DNA of 53,690 nucleotides from Loktanella sp. (GTDB taxonomy: Bacteria; Pseudomonadota; Alphaproteobacteria; Rhodobacterales; Rhodobacteraceae). The notes beneath the pieces are model-generated. The model made no database searches and was not told the origin of the DNA. It saw only the letters and a list, made by a program, of their open reading frames with translations. Below, in pieces: positions 26,113 to 34,214 of the stretch. The stretch is from contig JAGXIQ010000160.1 of NCBI GenBank assembly GCA_024635625.1, forward strand, positions 1 through 53,690, written 5' to 3'. Numbering within the stretch: position 1 is the stretch's first letter; each line of letters opens with the position of its first letter. Position numbers and translations under genes: made by a program.

Positions 26113-27804
26113 ATGAAGAACCGTGTGCTGCCTGTCGTACCGGCCCTCACGCTGCTTGCCATGCTCGGGCCTGTAATGGCGGGTCTTTATGGCACGATCT
26201 TGCCCGCCTTTGGCCACTTGCCCGCTGCCGGCTTGGTGGGGCCAAACCTCCACGCTTTTCGCGCCCTTGCTGCATGGCCCGGTCTGCCGCGTAGCGTGAC
26301 GCTTTCGCTGACTACCGGCCTGGCCATGACCGCCATCGCCTTGACGCTTGTGATGCTGCTGGTCGCGGGTTGGTCTGGTACAAAAGCGTTCCGCGCGCTT
26401 GAGCGCCTCCTTTCGCCGCTTCTTAGCGTCCCCCACGCCGCCGCTGCCTTCGGTCTGGCGTTCCTGATCGCCCCTTCGGGCTGGGTCGCGCGGTTGCTGT
26501 CGCCCGGTGCCACTGGTTGGACCAATCCGCCCGACTGGCTGATCGTGCAGGACCCGTGGGGCCTGACCATGACCTTGGGGCTCGTGGTGAAAGAGATGCC
26601 ATTCCTTCTGTTGATGACCCTCGCAGCTCTTGGACAAACCGACGCGGTCCGCGCCCGCAGTATCAGCGCGGCGCTGGGCTATGGCCGCACAACGGGCTGG
26701 CTGAAGACCGTTTTCCCTCGGGTCTACGCCCAGATCCGTCTGCCAGTCTATGTCGTGCTTGCCTACGGGATGAGCGTTGTTGATGTCGCACTGATCCTTG
26801 GCCCCAACACCCCGCCGCCGCTGTCCGTACAGATCGTAAAATGGATGGGAGAGCCCGATTTTACCGCCCGCCTACTCGCTGCCTCTGCGGCACTTTTGCA
26901 ATTGGCCCTCGTCGTCAGTGCGCTAGGCCTGTGGTGCATCGGAGAGTTGGTCTTCTCACGACTTGGCCTCGTTTGGATCAACAGCGGCCACCGTGGCGCG
27001 CGTGATGCGCCAATCCGGGCGTTTGCGCTGACGGGCGGTATCCTGTCGGCGTTATCGGTGCTTCTTGGCCTGATCGTCTTGGCAGTTTGGTCTTTTGCCG
27101 GTTATTGGGGCTTTCCCGATGCGCTGCCCGATACCTTCAATGTTAAGACATGGCTGCGCCAAGGGGACGGCGTGCTATCCGCCTTGGCCGAAACCGCCTT
27201 GATCGCCAGTGTCGTGACCTTGATCGCTCTAATACTGACTGTCGGTTGTCTGGAGGCAGAATATCGGCATAGGCGAACCTTAAGCCAACGCGGCCTTTGG
27301 CTGCTGTATCTGCCCTTGCTCATGCCGCAGACTGCTTTCCTGCCTGGTTTGCAGTCCTTGCTGCTGAATGTCGGCGCAGACGTGGGCCGGATGCCAGTGA
27401 TGCTGGCACATCTGGTTTTCGTGCTACCCTACGTCTTCCTGTCGCTAGCTGATCCATTCCGCGCTTGGGACACCCGCAATGCTGCGGTCGCAGCAGCCTT
27501 GGGTGCTGGTCCGGATGGTGTCTTGTGGCGTGTGCGCCTGCCGATGCTGTTGCGGCCTGTTCTTACGGCGTTGGCCGTTGGTCTGTCGGTCAGTGTCGGG
27601 CAATACTTGCCGACTCTGTTGATCGGTGGTGGCCGTGTCGCGACCCTGACGACAGAGGCCGTGGCCCTGTCTTCCGGCGGTGACCGTCGTGCTATTGCCG
27701 TCTACGGCTTGATGCAGACAGGGGCCGCGCTGGTACCCTTTGGGCTTGCCTTGCTGATCCCGGCGCTGGTTTGGCGCAACCGCAAAGGACTAAGCCATGG
27801 TTAA
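26113..27804 (+). CDS. ynjC: ABC transporter permease with two fused permease halves (YnjC-like)
   Basis: 563 residues from ATG 26113. Two full permease domains of about six membrane segments each are fused in one chain. Each carries an ATPase-contact (EAA-like) loop: AALGYGRTTGWLKTVFPRV in the first half and AAALGAGPDGVLWRVRLPML in the second. The start is uncertain. The frame stays open to a TTG/GTG at 26050-26053, and neither position has a clear ribosome site; ATG 26113 gives a short basic N-terminus before the first membrane helix. It overlaps ynjD by 8 bases, so the two are translationally coupled. Confidence 0.8.
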   Translation: MKNRVLPVVPALTLLAMLGPVMAGLYGTILPAFGHLPAAGLVGPNLHAFRALAAWPGLPRSVTLSLTTGLAMTAIALTLVMLLVAGWSGTKAFRALERLLSPLLSVPHAAAAFGLAFLIAPSGWVARLLSPGATGWTNPPDWLIVQDPWGLTMTLGLVVKEMPFLLLMTLAALGQTDAVRARSISAALGYGRTTGWLKTVFPRVYAQIRLPVYVVLAYGMSVVDVALILGPNTPPPLSVQIVKWMGEPDFTARLLAASAALLQLALVVSALGLWCIGELVFSRLGLVWINSGHRGARDAPIRAFALTGGILSALSVLLGLIVLAVWSFAGYWGFPDALPDTFNVKTWLRQGDGVLSALAETALIASVVTLIALILTVGCLEAEYRHRRTLSQRGLWLLYLPLLMPQTAFLPGLQSLLLNVGADVGRMPVMLAHLVFVLPYVFLSLADPFRAWDTRNAAVAAALGAGPDGVLWRVRLPMLLRPVLTALAVGLSVSVGQYLPTLLIGGGRVATLTTEAVALSSGGDRRAIAVYGLMQTGAALVPFGLALLIPALVWRNRKGLSHG

Positions 27805-28432
27805 GGGCCTGACGCTGGAGGATATCGCGATTTTCAAAGGCGGCCAGCCGCTTGTTGCGCTTGACCGGCATATCGCGCCGGGCACTGTACTAAGTGTCAT
27901 GGGCCCGTCAGGCATCGGTAAGTCAACGCTTCTGTCAGTGGTGACGGGTACCTTGCCACCGGCGTTTACCTTCACCGGACGGGTTTTGCTTGACGGCGCT
28001 GATATCACTCATCTTTCGCCCCACCGCCGTATGGTCGGCATTTTGTTTCAGGACGATTTACTGTTCCCACATTTGTCCGTGGGCGCGAACCTTGCGTTTG
28101 GCCTACGCCCCGGTGGCAGTCGCGCGGACCGAAATGCGCAGATCGCGCAAGCGCTGGAGGAAGTGGAGCTAGGGGGCTTTGCCGACCGCGACCCCGCGAC
28201 GTTGTCGGGTGGGCAAAAGGCACGGGTGGCACTGATGCGTATGTTGCTGGCAAATCCTTGTGCGTTGATGCTTGACGAAGCCTTTAGCCGACTGGATACG
28301 ACCCTGCGGGCGCAGGTCCGCGCGTTGGTTTTCGCCCGCGCCCGCGACCGGGCGTTGCCGGTTTTGATGGTCACTCACGATGCAGAGGATGCTGCGGCTG
28401 CCGGGGGCGAAATCGTAAATTTGGGCGTTTAA
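27797..28432 (+). CDS. ynjD: ABC transporter ATP-binding protein (YnjD-like)
   Basis: 211 residues, a minimal ABC ATPase. Walker A GPSGIGKST near 36, Q-loop ILFQDDLLFPHLSV, signature LSGGQKARVALMRMLL, Walker B CALMLDEAFSRLD (Ala-Phe in place of the usual Pro after Glu) and H-loop MVTHDAEDA. It drives the YnjC-like channel. It is the last gene of the ynj block; the crtC gene faces it from the right. Confidence 0.85.
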   Translation: MVKGLTLEDIAIFKGGQPLVALDRHIAPGTVLSVMGPSGIGKSTLLSVVTGTLPPAFTFTGRVLLDGADITHLSPHRRMVGILFQDDLLFPHLSVGANLAFGLRPGGSRADRNAQIAQALEEVELGGFADRDPATLSGGQKARVALMRMLLANPCALMLDEAFSRLDTTLRAQVRALVFARARDRALPVLMVTHDAEDAAAAGGEIVNLGV

Positions 28433-28555
28433 GAAAGAGCGGCGAGCCCCGTGCCATCGTAGTACTGCAAGCGGCCGCATATATGCGCCGCCGGTCGTCT
28501 TAGAATGGTGCTCGTTCCTGGATAATGAAGCGCTTGGCGTCGATGTTCGCCGCAC

Positions 28556-28633
28556 CTAAGCCTTCAGACTATTCGTCACCGGATTCCGCAAGCCTAGCAT
28601 CAGCGTGCAGACTTTTTCGTACGACTTCGCCAT
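28556..28633 (-). CDS. Possible 25-residue peptide downstream of crtC
   Basis: On the minus strand CTGGAGG stands 8 bases before an ATG that opens a 25-codon frame (MAKSYEKVCTLMLGLRNP, then eight more residues). It begins 35 bases after the crtC stop. The ribosome site is good, but the frame is short, I recognise no homologue, and chance is a real alternative. Confidence 0.2.
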   Translation of the reverse strand: MAKSYEKVCTLMLGLRNPVTNSLKA

Positions 28634-28668
28634 GGCAAAGCCTCCAGATTTTTTGTTGGTCGAAGAGG

Positions 28669-29694
28669 TCAGGTGCCCCTTTCTGGTTCCGCCCACCGCG
28701 ACCGACGGGGTACGCGAAACGCCAGCATGGCCTTGACCAACGGATTGCGGAACCGGGTCAGGTCAAGGGCTTCGTGAACGCCAGTCACGACCTCGCCGCT
28801 CAGTTGGGTGCGTACGGCGGACCGACTGTAAAATGGCGCATCCAGCATACCAAGCACCTGCTGTGGCGTTGTGCCTTGGTCCGCGCGCGTTTCGCGCCGG
28901 ATGCGCCATAATGTGGGTCTGAAATCCGTGCGTGGCGGGGCGCTTGTGGGGCGGGCGGATCCATCGGGACAAAAGGCGATTGCCGTGTCGAACCGGGTCC
29001 CGTCGCGGCGCACCGCGTCATAAAAGCAAGTTGCCCCAGCGGTGGTTGGATAACGTCCCCAGGTCCAAAAGTCGAAATCCGCCTCTAGCGCGCGGGTGCC
29101 GAAATTGGCGTCGCAGTAGCCGTGGCCGGACCATTGCCAGCCATCGGCGTCCATATCCACTGTGATGTCGCTGATTGGTGCGAACGGCCGCCAGATATGG
29201 GCGCCGTCCGATGTCAGCGGCAACTCTACATTAGTGATCGCGTGCGGGGTAACTGTGATCGTACCCCGGACGCGAGAAATGACAGGCGGGCCACTGACCT
29301 CGTCGATGGTGATGATCAAAGACTGACCGTCCCAGTGCATCTGCGAAGGCCCAACCCGCAGCGTATCCGCTGTGGTCGTCAGGGCATCTCGCCCCCTGTC
29401 CGTCATGGTGAAACGCCCGCCTGGCCCGTAAGTCGCGACATTAATGCAGCAATGGTTGTCGGGATCGCGCCGCCCAGACCACGCATACCACGGGCTGAAT
29501 ACTGACCCGATGAAACCTATGACGGAAATTGCCTTGGTCCCGTCCTCGCTGATCCCGTCAACGTACCACCACGCGTAGCCATCGGGAGGGACAACAAGGT
29601 TGAAGACAGGTCGCTTAGCATCGCCTCGGCCGCATGCCGGGCGGAGAGTGTGGCCATTGGCACCCCCGCCCCCGGATGCGTCCCGCCGCCGCAC
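28669..29694 (-). CDS. crtC: Carotenoid 1,2-hydratase (hydroxyneurosporene synthase)
   Basis: Adds water across the terminal double bond of neurosporene or lycopene-type carotenoids in the spheroidene pathway. The recognisable protein runs from VPPDGYAWWYVDG (codons from ~29607) through IGFIGSVFSPWYAWSGRRDP, HCCINVATYGPGGRFTMTD, MHWDG, GYCDANFGTRALE, DFDFWTWGR and CFYDAVRRDG. It is ~310 residues plus any N-terminal extra. The start is unclear: no ATG, GTG or TTG stands next to the conserved region, and the first in-frame candidate is GTG 29694, which would add ~29 residues read from within crtD. An ATT within the conserved region is another option. It overlaps the 3' end of crtD in a different frame, so coupled translation is likely. 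Confidence 0.8.
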   Translation of the reverse strand: MRRRDASGGGGANGHTLRPACGRGDAKRPVFNLVVPPDGYAWWYVDGISEDGTKAISVIGFIGSVFSPWYAWSGRRDPDNHCCINVATYGPGGRFTMTDRGRDALTTTADTLRVGPSQMHWDGQSLIITIDEVSGPPVISRVRGTITVTPHAITNVELPLTSDGAHIWRPFAPISDITVDMDADGWQWSGHGYCDANFGTRALEADFDFWTWGRYPTTAGATCFYDAVRRDGTRFDTAIAFCPDGSARPTSAPPRTDFRPTLWRIRRETRADQGTTPQQVLGMLDAPFYSRSAVRTQLSGEVVTGVHEALDLTRFRNPLVKAMLAFRVPRRSRWAEPERGT

Positions 29695-31061
29695 AGGTAA
29701 AGCCCCGGCACCCTTGTCCGTGCCGTCGGACGCTTCAGTGCTGCCATCAGCCCCTGTGGGGATCGCCCGTAAAGGGACCCCCTGCTGCCGGGAAACAATT
29801 GTGCAAAGTCGGCCGGTCCGGTCACGGTCACGGGCCCGGTCGAGAAGGTCAGGCCGTAATGGCGAAGTCTGTTGAAAATCAGTGTCTGACATGGGAAAAC
29901 CTCGGGGTTAGCAGTGTCCGTGACGGGGGCCGCGTTGCGGATTATCTCGAACCGTTGAAGCGTATCTGGTCCTGCGTCGTGATCCTGCGCGCAGATGTAA
30001 AGCGTGGCATCCCTTGGGATAATCCCCGCCGAAATATCGCGGAACTCTGCCTTGGGATCGTCGGCGAAAAAGACGGTGTGGTGGGCCAGCGGCAGGCCGA
30101 CAGTAATCGCCGCAAAGCTTGCGACATGGGCGGATAGGCTGCGCGGAAGGATTGCGTCGTCATCAATGGCGGCCTTTGGTGCCGCACCAAGCAGGCCGTC
30201 GTGCAGGGCCGCCGGATCGCCATTGAACAACACCATATCGGCGGGGATGACGCCTGTATCTGTCTCGACGCCGCTGATCATACCACCTTGTTTGACGATC
30301 CGCCGTACGGGGGTGTCATATTGAAAAGTAGCGCTGAATGCCGCCGCCAGTCGCGCAAGTGTCTGTGCCAGCGCGATCATTCCGCCCTCTACCGTCCAGA
30401 GGCCCCGCGCTTCCGCTTCCCAGATTAACGAAAGTAGCGCGGGGGACGTCGCGGGATGTCCGCCAACGTAGGTGGAGTAACGGGCAAATAGCTGCGCAAG
30501 GCGCGGGTCGCGGAAGGATGCATCAACCAGTGCGCCCAAAGTGCGATGCGGGGCCATGTCCGCCAGAAGTCGGGGCTGTCGCAAGACCTGCCATGTTAAA
30601 GAGGGCTGGGACGGTTTCACGGCGTGCATCATCGGCCCCTCGAACGCCGTAAAAAGACGCGCGGCGCGTGCACTAAAGCGACGAAAGTCATCGGCACTGT
30701 CCGGGCCAAAAGTGTTCGCTATTCGGTCGGCGCTGTCTTTTGGGTTCGCCATAAGGTCAAGGGTCGTGCCGTCAGGCCAATAGTGTCTTGCCAAAGTGTT
30801 AAGTGGTTGCAAGGTCAGGTGGTCATCCAGCCGCAGTCCGACGTCGTTAAAAAGCGTCTCGAATACTGGCTTTAACGTCAGAACCGTAGGGCCAGCATCC
30901 ACAGGCCCTGCGGCGGTCGGCAGGGTCCGCATCTTTCCGCCAAGCGTTGATTGGGCCTCGAGGACCATGACGTCACAGCCCGCGTGGGCCAGTCGCATGG
31001 CCGCCGCCAGCCCGCCTATGCCAGCCCCTACGATCACAACCTTAGCTGCCGTCCGATCCAT
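29517..31061 (-). CDS. crtD: Methoxyneurosporene dehydrogenase (carotenoid 3,4-desaturase)
   Basis: 514 residues of the CrtI/CrtD phytoene-desaturase family, FAD-dependent. The N-terminal dinucleotide site is VVIVGAGIGGLAAAMRLA, with the GGKMRT segment after it, and the C-terminal FAD signature reads GLYLCGGGTHPGAGVPMA. Identity as CrtD rather than CrtI rests on its position beside crtC and opposite crtE, the usual arrangement. The last ~30 residues after SARHAAEAMLSDLSS lie in the overlap with crtC and are probably not part of the conserved fold. AGGAGG lies before the ATG. The promoter is shared with crtE and carries two PpsR-type operators. Confidence 0.88.
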   Translation of the reverse strand: MDRTAAKVVIVGAGIGGLAAAMRLAHAGCDVMVLEAQSTLGGKMRTLPTAAGPVDAGPTVLTLKPVFETLFNDVGLRLDDHLTLQPLNTLARHYWPDGTTLDLMANPKDSADRIANTFGPDSADDFRRFSARAARLFTAFEGPMMHAVKPSQPSLTWQVLRQPRLLADMAPHRTLGALVDASFRDPRLAQLFARYSTYVGGHPATSPALLSLIWEAEARGLWTVEGGMIALAQTLARLAAAFSATFQYDTPVRRIVKQGGMISGVETDTGVIPADMVLFNGDPAALHDGLLGAAPKAAIDDDAILPRSLSAHVASFAAITVGLPLAHHTVFFADDPKAEFRDISAGIIPRDATLYICAQDHDAGPDTLQRFEIIRNAAPVTDTANPEVFPCQTLIFNRLRHYGLTFSTGPVTVTGPADFAQLFPGSRGSLYGRSPQGLMAALKRPTARTRVPGLYLCGGGTHPGAGVPMATLSARHAAEAMLSDLSSTLLSLPMATRGGTLTGSARTGPRQFPS

Positions 31062-31102
31062 GCTCGCCTCCTACCGTGGAGTGTTGACAGGAAATTGAAA
31101 AC

Positions 31103-31120
31103 TGTCCAGTCTGGTTTACA
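31103..31120. promoter_or_regulatory. PpsR/CrtJ-type operator, crtD-crtE gap (site 1)
   Basis: TGT-N12-ACA (TGTCCAGTCTGGTTTACA) matches the known binding consensus of the PpsR/CrtJ repressor of photosynthesis genes. It lies midway between the divergent crtD and crtE starts, six bases from a second site. Confidence 0.75.
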
Positions 31121-31126
31121 GAATAC

Positions 31127-31144
31127 TGTCTAATAAAAGTGACA
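31127..31144. promoter_or_regulatory. PpsR/CrtJ-type operator, crtD-crtE gap (site 2)
   Basis: TGT-N12-ACA (TGTCTAATAAAAGTGACA), half-sites TGTC and GACA. With site 1 it forms the closely spaced pair that PpsR tetramers bind cooperatively, and it abuts the crtE ribosome site region. Confidence 0.75.
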
Positions 31145-31164
31145 TTACGGAGGGGGAGCGATAC

Positions 31165-32040
31165 ATGCGCTTGTCAGATCGGATTGACGTTGCCATGTCA
31201 CAGGCCATTCAGGCCGGGCAATCAGTGGCCGCCCCCGCTCGACTGGCGGCAGCGTTGACATATGCTGTGACCCCCGGTGGGGCCCGCATCAGACCGACGA
31301 TTTTGCTGTCTGTTGCCATGGCCTGCGGCGATGATCGTCCTGCGCTGGCTGATGCTGCCGGGGTGGCATTAGAGCTTATTCATTCCGCCAGTCTTGTTCA
31401 CGACGATCTGCCTTGCTTTGATGATGCCGATACGCGCCGGGGCAAGCCCGCCTTGCACCGCGCGTTCAGCGAACCACTTGCGGTGCTGGCGGGTGATAGC
31501 ATGATTGTTATGGGGTTTCAGATACTTGCCCGTGCAGCGCGCCATGCCCCGGACCGGGCTATTGCGCTTATCGATGTTCTGGCGACGCGCACGGGTATGC
31601 CTTTCGGGATATGTGCTGGTCAGGGATGGGAAAGCGAGGCGCAAATCGACCTTGCCGCCTATCATCGTGCTAAAACAGGTGCGCTTTTTATCGCTGCCAC
31701 GCAGATGGGTGCCATCGCCGCCGGTCAAGACGGAGAGCCTTGGATCGAACTGGGTGACCGCATCGGAGAGGCCTTTCAGGTTGCCGATGATCTGCGCGAT
31801 GCTCTGTGCGATGCGACCGAACTCGGCAAGCCTGCTGGACAGGATGATTTGCATGGACGCCCCAATGCGGTGGCGCAGCTTGGTGTCCATGGGGCGGTCG
31901 CTCGCTTTGATGATATCCTTGCTGCTGCCATCTCATCTATCCCTGCCTGCCCTGGTGAAGCGGCTTTGGCGCAAATGGTCCGCGCCTATGCCGACCGGTT
32001 GGTTCCCGCTGTGGCGCGTAGCGCCGTGCCGGGCGAATGA
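31165..32040 (+). CDS. crtE: Geranylgeranyl diphosphate synthase
   Basis: 291 residues. A trans-isoprenyl diphosphate synthase that condenses farnesyl diphosphate with IPP to the C20 precursor of carotenoids and the bacteriochlorophyll tail. The first Asp-rich motif is DDLPCFDDADTRRGKPALH near 88, and the second is FQVADDLRD near 207. The N-terminal GGARIRP region fits the family. GGAGGGGGA precedes the ATG. Its stop overlaps the crtF start (ATGA), so the two genes are coupled. Two PpsR-type operators lie upstream. Confidence 0.92.
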   Translation: MRLSDRIDVAMSQAIQAGQSVAAPARLAAALTYAVTPGGARIRPTILLSVAMACGDDRPALADAAGVALELIHSASLVHDDLPCFDDADTRRGKPALHRAFSEPLAVLAGDSMIVMGFQILARAARHAPDRAIALIDVLATRTGMPFGICAGQGWESEAQIDLAAYHRAKTGALFIAATQMGAIAAGQDGEPWIELGDRIGEAFQVADDLRDALCDATELGKPAGQDDLHGRPNAVAQLGVHGAVARFDDILAAAISSIPACPGEAALAQMVRAYADRLVPAVARSAVPGE

Positions 32041-33170
32041 CGGCGGCGACCGATCTGGTGCCACAAAATCCGCGCCCCGGCTTGCGCCAGCGATTTATAC
32101 GCCTGATTGCCGACCCAGTTTTTCAGGCCCGCGCAGCCCGGGTGCCTTTCCTTCGCAGCTTCGTGCGGTCGGAAGGTGCTGCGATGTTCGATCTTGTGGC
32201 GGGTTTCTGTCACAGCCAGATCCTGCTCGCCCTCGTCCGGCTTGATATTCCCCGGAATTTACTGGAAGCGCCAGCCGACACGAAATCGCTCGCCGTGCAA
32301 TCCAGTATACCTCCGGATCGGATGCTGGTTCTGCTGAATGCCGCGGCGTCGCTTGGTTTGTTGTCGTCTTCTGGCACGATGTGGCGGTTGACGATCCGTG
32401 GTGCCGCGCTGGCGGGTGTGCCCGGTTTGCAAGGCATGATTGCCCACCATGATGTCCTTTACCGCGATTTGTCGGACCCGGTCGCCTTCTTTCGGGGCGA
32501 GGTGGATACCGAACTCGCAGCTTTTTGGCCCTATATTTTCGGCGCGGACGGCGCAATCGACCCTACGGTGACGGCTACTTATTCTGCCCTGATGGCCGAC
32601 AGTCAGCGTCTTGTTGCTGCCGACACCATCGCTGCCGTCGATTGGCGGGCTAGTCGCCGCGTCATGGATGTTGGCGGTGGTACTGGCGCGTTCTTGACGG
32701 CGCTTGGTCAGGCGCGGGCAGATTTGCATCTGACGTTGTTCGACCTGCCTGCAGTGGCACCAGCGGCCGCGACCCGCTTTGCCACCGCTGGATTGACTGA
32801 TCGGACAGCGATTCGCTTTGGGTCTTTCCGCGATGGCACCCTGCCTGACGGGGCGGATACGGTGACATTGATACGCGTGCTTTACGATCACACCGATACA
32901 ACGGTCCTTGATTTGCTGACCCGTGCCCGTGCCGCCTTGCCGCGGGGTGGTCGACTGATCGTGTCAGAGCCGATGACGGGCGGGCCGCGTCCGCAGAGGG
33001 CCGGAGACGCCTACTTTGCGCTATATTGCATGGCGATGCGCACAGGTCGCGCCAGATCAGCCGCTCAAATCAAGGCGTTGCTGCAGCAGGCGGGCTTTGT
33101 GCAGGTGCGAAAGATGCAATCAGCACGGCCTTACGTGACTACCGTTATGACGGCGTGCTGCGGTATCTGA
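32037..33170 (+). CDS. crtF: Hydroxyneurosporene O-methyltransferase
   Basis: 377 residues. Methylates the tertiary hydroxyl made by CrtC, using S-adenosylmethionine. An N-terminal winged-helix dimerisation domain (GFCHSQILLALVRLDIP, SIPPDRMLVLLNAAASLGLL) precedes a Rossmann methyltransferase domain with the SAM motif VMDVGGGTGAFL near 212 and LTLFDLPAV after it. RVLYDHTD holds the catalytic-base region, followed by GGRLIVSEPM. It is the last gene of the crtEF pair; bchC follows after a 105-base promoter gap. Confidence 0.9.
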   Translation: MTAATDLVPQNPRPGLRQRFIRLIADPVFQARAARVPFLRSFVRSEGAAMFDLVAGFCHSQILLALVRLDIPRNLLEAPADTKSLAVQSSIPPDRMLVLLNAAASLGLLSSSGTMWRLTIRGAALAGVPGLQGMIAHHDVLYRDLSDPVAFFRGEVDTELAAFWPYIFGADGAIDPTVTATYSALMADSQRLVAADTIAAVDWRASRRVMDVGGGTGAFLTALGQARADLHLTLFDLPAVAPAAATRFATAGLTDRTAIRFGSFRDGTLPDGADTVTLIRVLYDHTDTTVLDLLTRARAALPRGGRLIVSEPMTGGPRPQRAGDAYFALYCMAMRTGRARSAAQIKALLQQAGFVQVRKMQSARPYVTTVMTACCGI

Positions 33171-33179
33171 CATCAAATG

Positions 33180-33223
33180 TGTCTAAAGGAATTGACAGAT
33201 GGGTGTGTCTAGTTAAACTTACA
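33180..33223 (+). promoter_or_regulatory. bchC promoter with two PpsR/CrtJ-type operators
   Basis: TTGACA (33192-33197), a 16-base spacer and TAAACT (33214-33219) make a plausible sigma-70 promoter. TGT-N12-ACA at 33180-33197 overlaps the -35 and another at 33206-33223 overlaps the -10, which is how CrtJ/PpsR represses bchC in Rhodobacter. Confidence 0.78.
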
Positions 33224-33230
33224 CATAGGA

Positions 33231-33248
33231 TGTCAGAAATTTCTGACA
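33231..33248. promoter_or_regulatory. Third PpsR/CrtJ-type operator, perfect palindrome
   Basis: TGTCAGAAATTTCTGACA is a perfect 18-base palindrome of TGT-N12-ACA form, seven bases downstream of the second bchC site and 27 bases before the bchC ATG. It would lie in the transcribed leader just past the promoter. Confidence 0.78.
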
Positions 33249-33275
33249 CCGGATCACGAAAGAAGGAGGGACACC

Positions 33276-34214
33276 ATGCACACCACCGCCGTTCTTCTTA
33301 AAGCACCGGGCCAGCTCGACCTGTCAGAGGTCCGACTGCAGACGCCTGGTTCGGCAGATGTCGTCGTTCAGGTCCGCCATTCTGGTATTTCGACTGGTAC
33401 TGAAAAACTGTTCTGGACGGGCGACATGCCCCCATTCCCCGGCATGGGTTTCCCGCTTGTCCCCGGCTACGAGGCTGCTGGCGAGGTGGTGGAGGCTGGC
33501 GCTGATGCCGACATACCAGTCGGTTCCCATGTTTTTGTGCCGGGTGCGAATTGCTACGATGGAGCCTTCGGCCTTTTTGGCGCAGCGGCCCAAACCGTGA
33601 TTACGGCGGCTAGCCGTGTGACTCGTGTTGATGCCGGTCTAGGTGCATCGGGTGCGCTTCTTGCCCTTGCGGCTACTGCCCGCCACGCCATGGCAGGGCA
33701 GGGCAAGGCAGTACCTGACCTGATTGTCGGCCACGGCACGTTGGGTCGCCTGCTGGCGCGTTTGACGGTCTTGTCTGGCGCGCCCGCCCCGACCGTCTGG
33801 GATATTGATCCTGCCCGCCGCACTGGCGCAGCCGGTTACGACGTTATCGACCCCGCGACGGATACCCGTCGCGATTATAGCTCGATTTACGACGTGTCCG
33901 GCCAATCGGCGCTTTTGCCTGACCTGATTGGTCGTTTGGCGCGCGGCGGCGAAATCGTTCTCGCGGGTTTCTATACACAACCCCTCAGCTTCGCCTTTCC
34001 ACCTGCTTTCATGAAAGAGGCGCGTCTGCGCATCAGCGCCGAATGGCAGGCCTGCGATATGATCGCGACCCGCGCACTTGTCGAATCTGGCGACCTTCGG
34101 CTTGACGACCTGATCACCCACACGATGCCGGCGATGCAAGCCACCCAAGCCTATCGCACCGCTTTTACGGGCACATCCTGCCTGAAAATGATCCTCGATT
34201 GGAATGCCGCATGA
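33276..34214 (+). CDS. bchC: Bacteriochlorophyllide a dehydrogenase
   Basis: 312 residues, of the zinc-free medium-chain dehydrogenase type. Oxidises the 3-hydroxyethyl group to the 3-acetyl group of bacteriochlorophyllide a. Landmarks: [17 protein letters not shown] and [17 protein letters not shown] in the catalytic half, [13 protein letters not shown] as the nucleotide-binding turn, and [11 protein letters not shown] near the end. GAAAGGAGG lies 8 bases before the ATG. Its stop overlaps the bchX start (ATGA). Transcription probably reads on into bchXYZ and puf. Confidence 0.92.
   Translation: MHTTAVLLKAPGQLDLSEVRLQTPGSADVVVQVRHSGISTGTEKLFWTGDMPPFPGMGFPLVPGYEAAGEVVEAGADADIPVGSHVFVPGANCYDGAFGLFGAAAQTVITAASRVTRVDAGLGASGALLALAATARHAMAGQGKAVPDLIVGHGTLGRLLARLTVLSGAPAPTVWDIDPARRTGAAGYDVIDPATDTRRDYSSIYDVSGQSALLPDLIGRLARGGEIVLAGFYTQPLSFAFPPAFMKEARLRISAEWQACDMIATRALVESGDLRLDDLITHTMPAMQATQAYRTAFTGTSCLKMILDWNAA

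Noticed and set aside
26038..26637. 199-codon minus-strand frame opposite ynjC
   Set aside because: Rich in Gln, Arg, His and Lys with no recognisable domain, and it mirrors the well-supported permease codons; a shadow frame.
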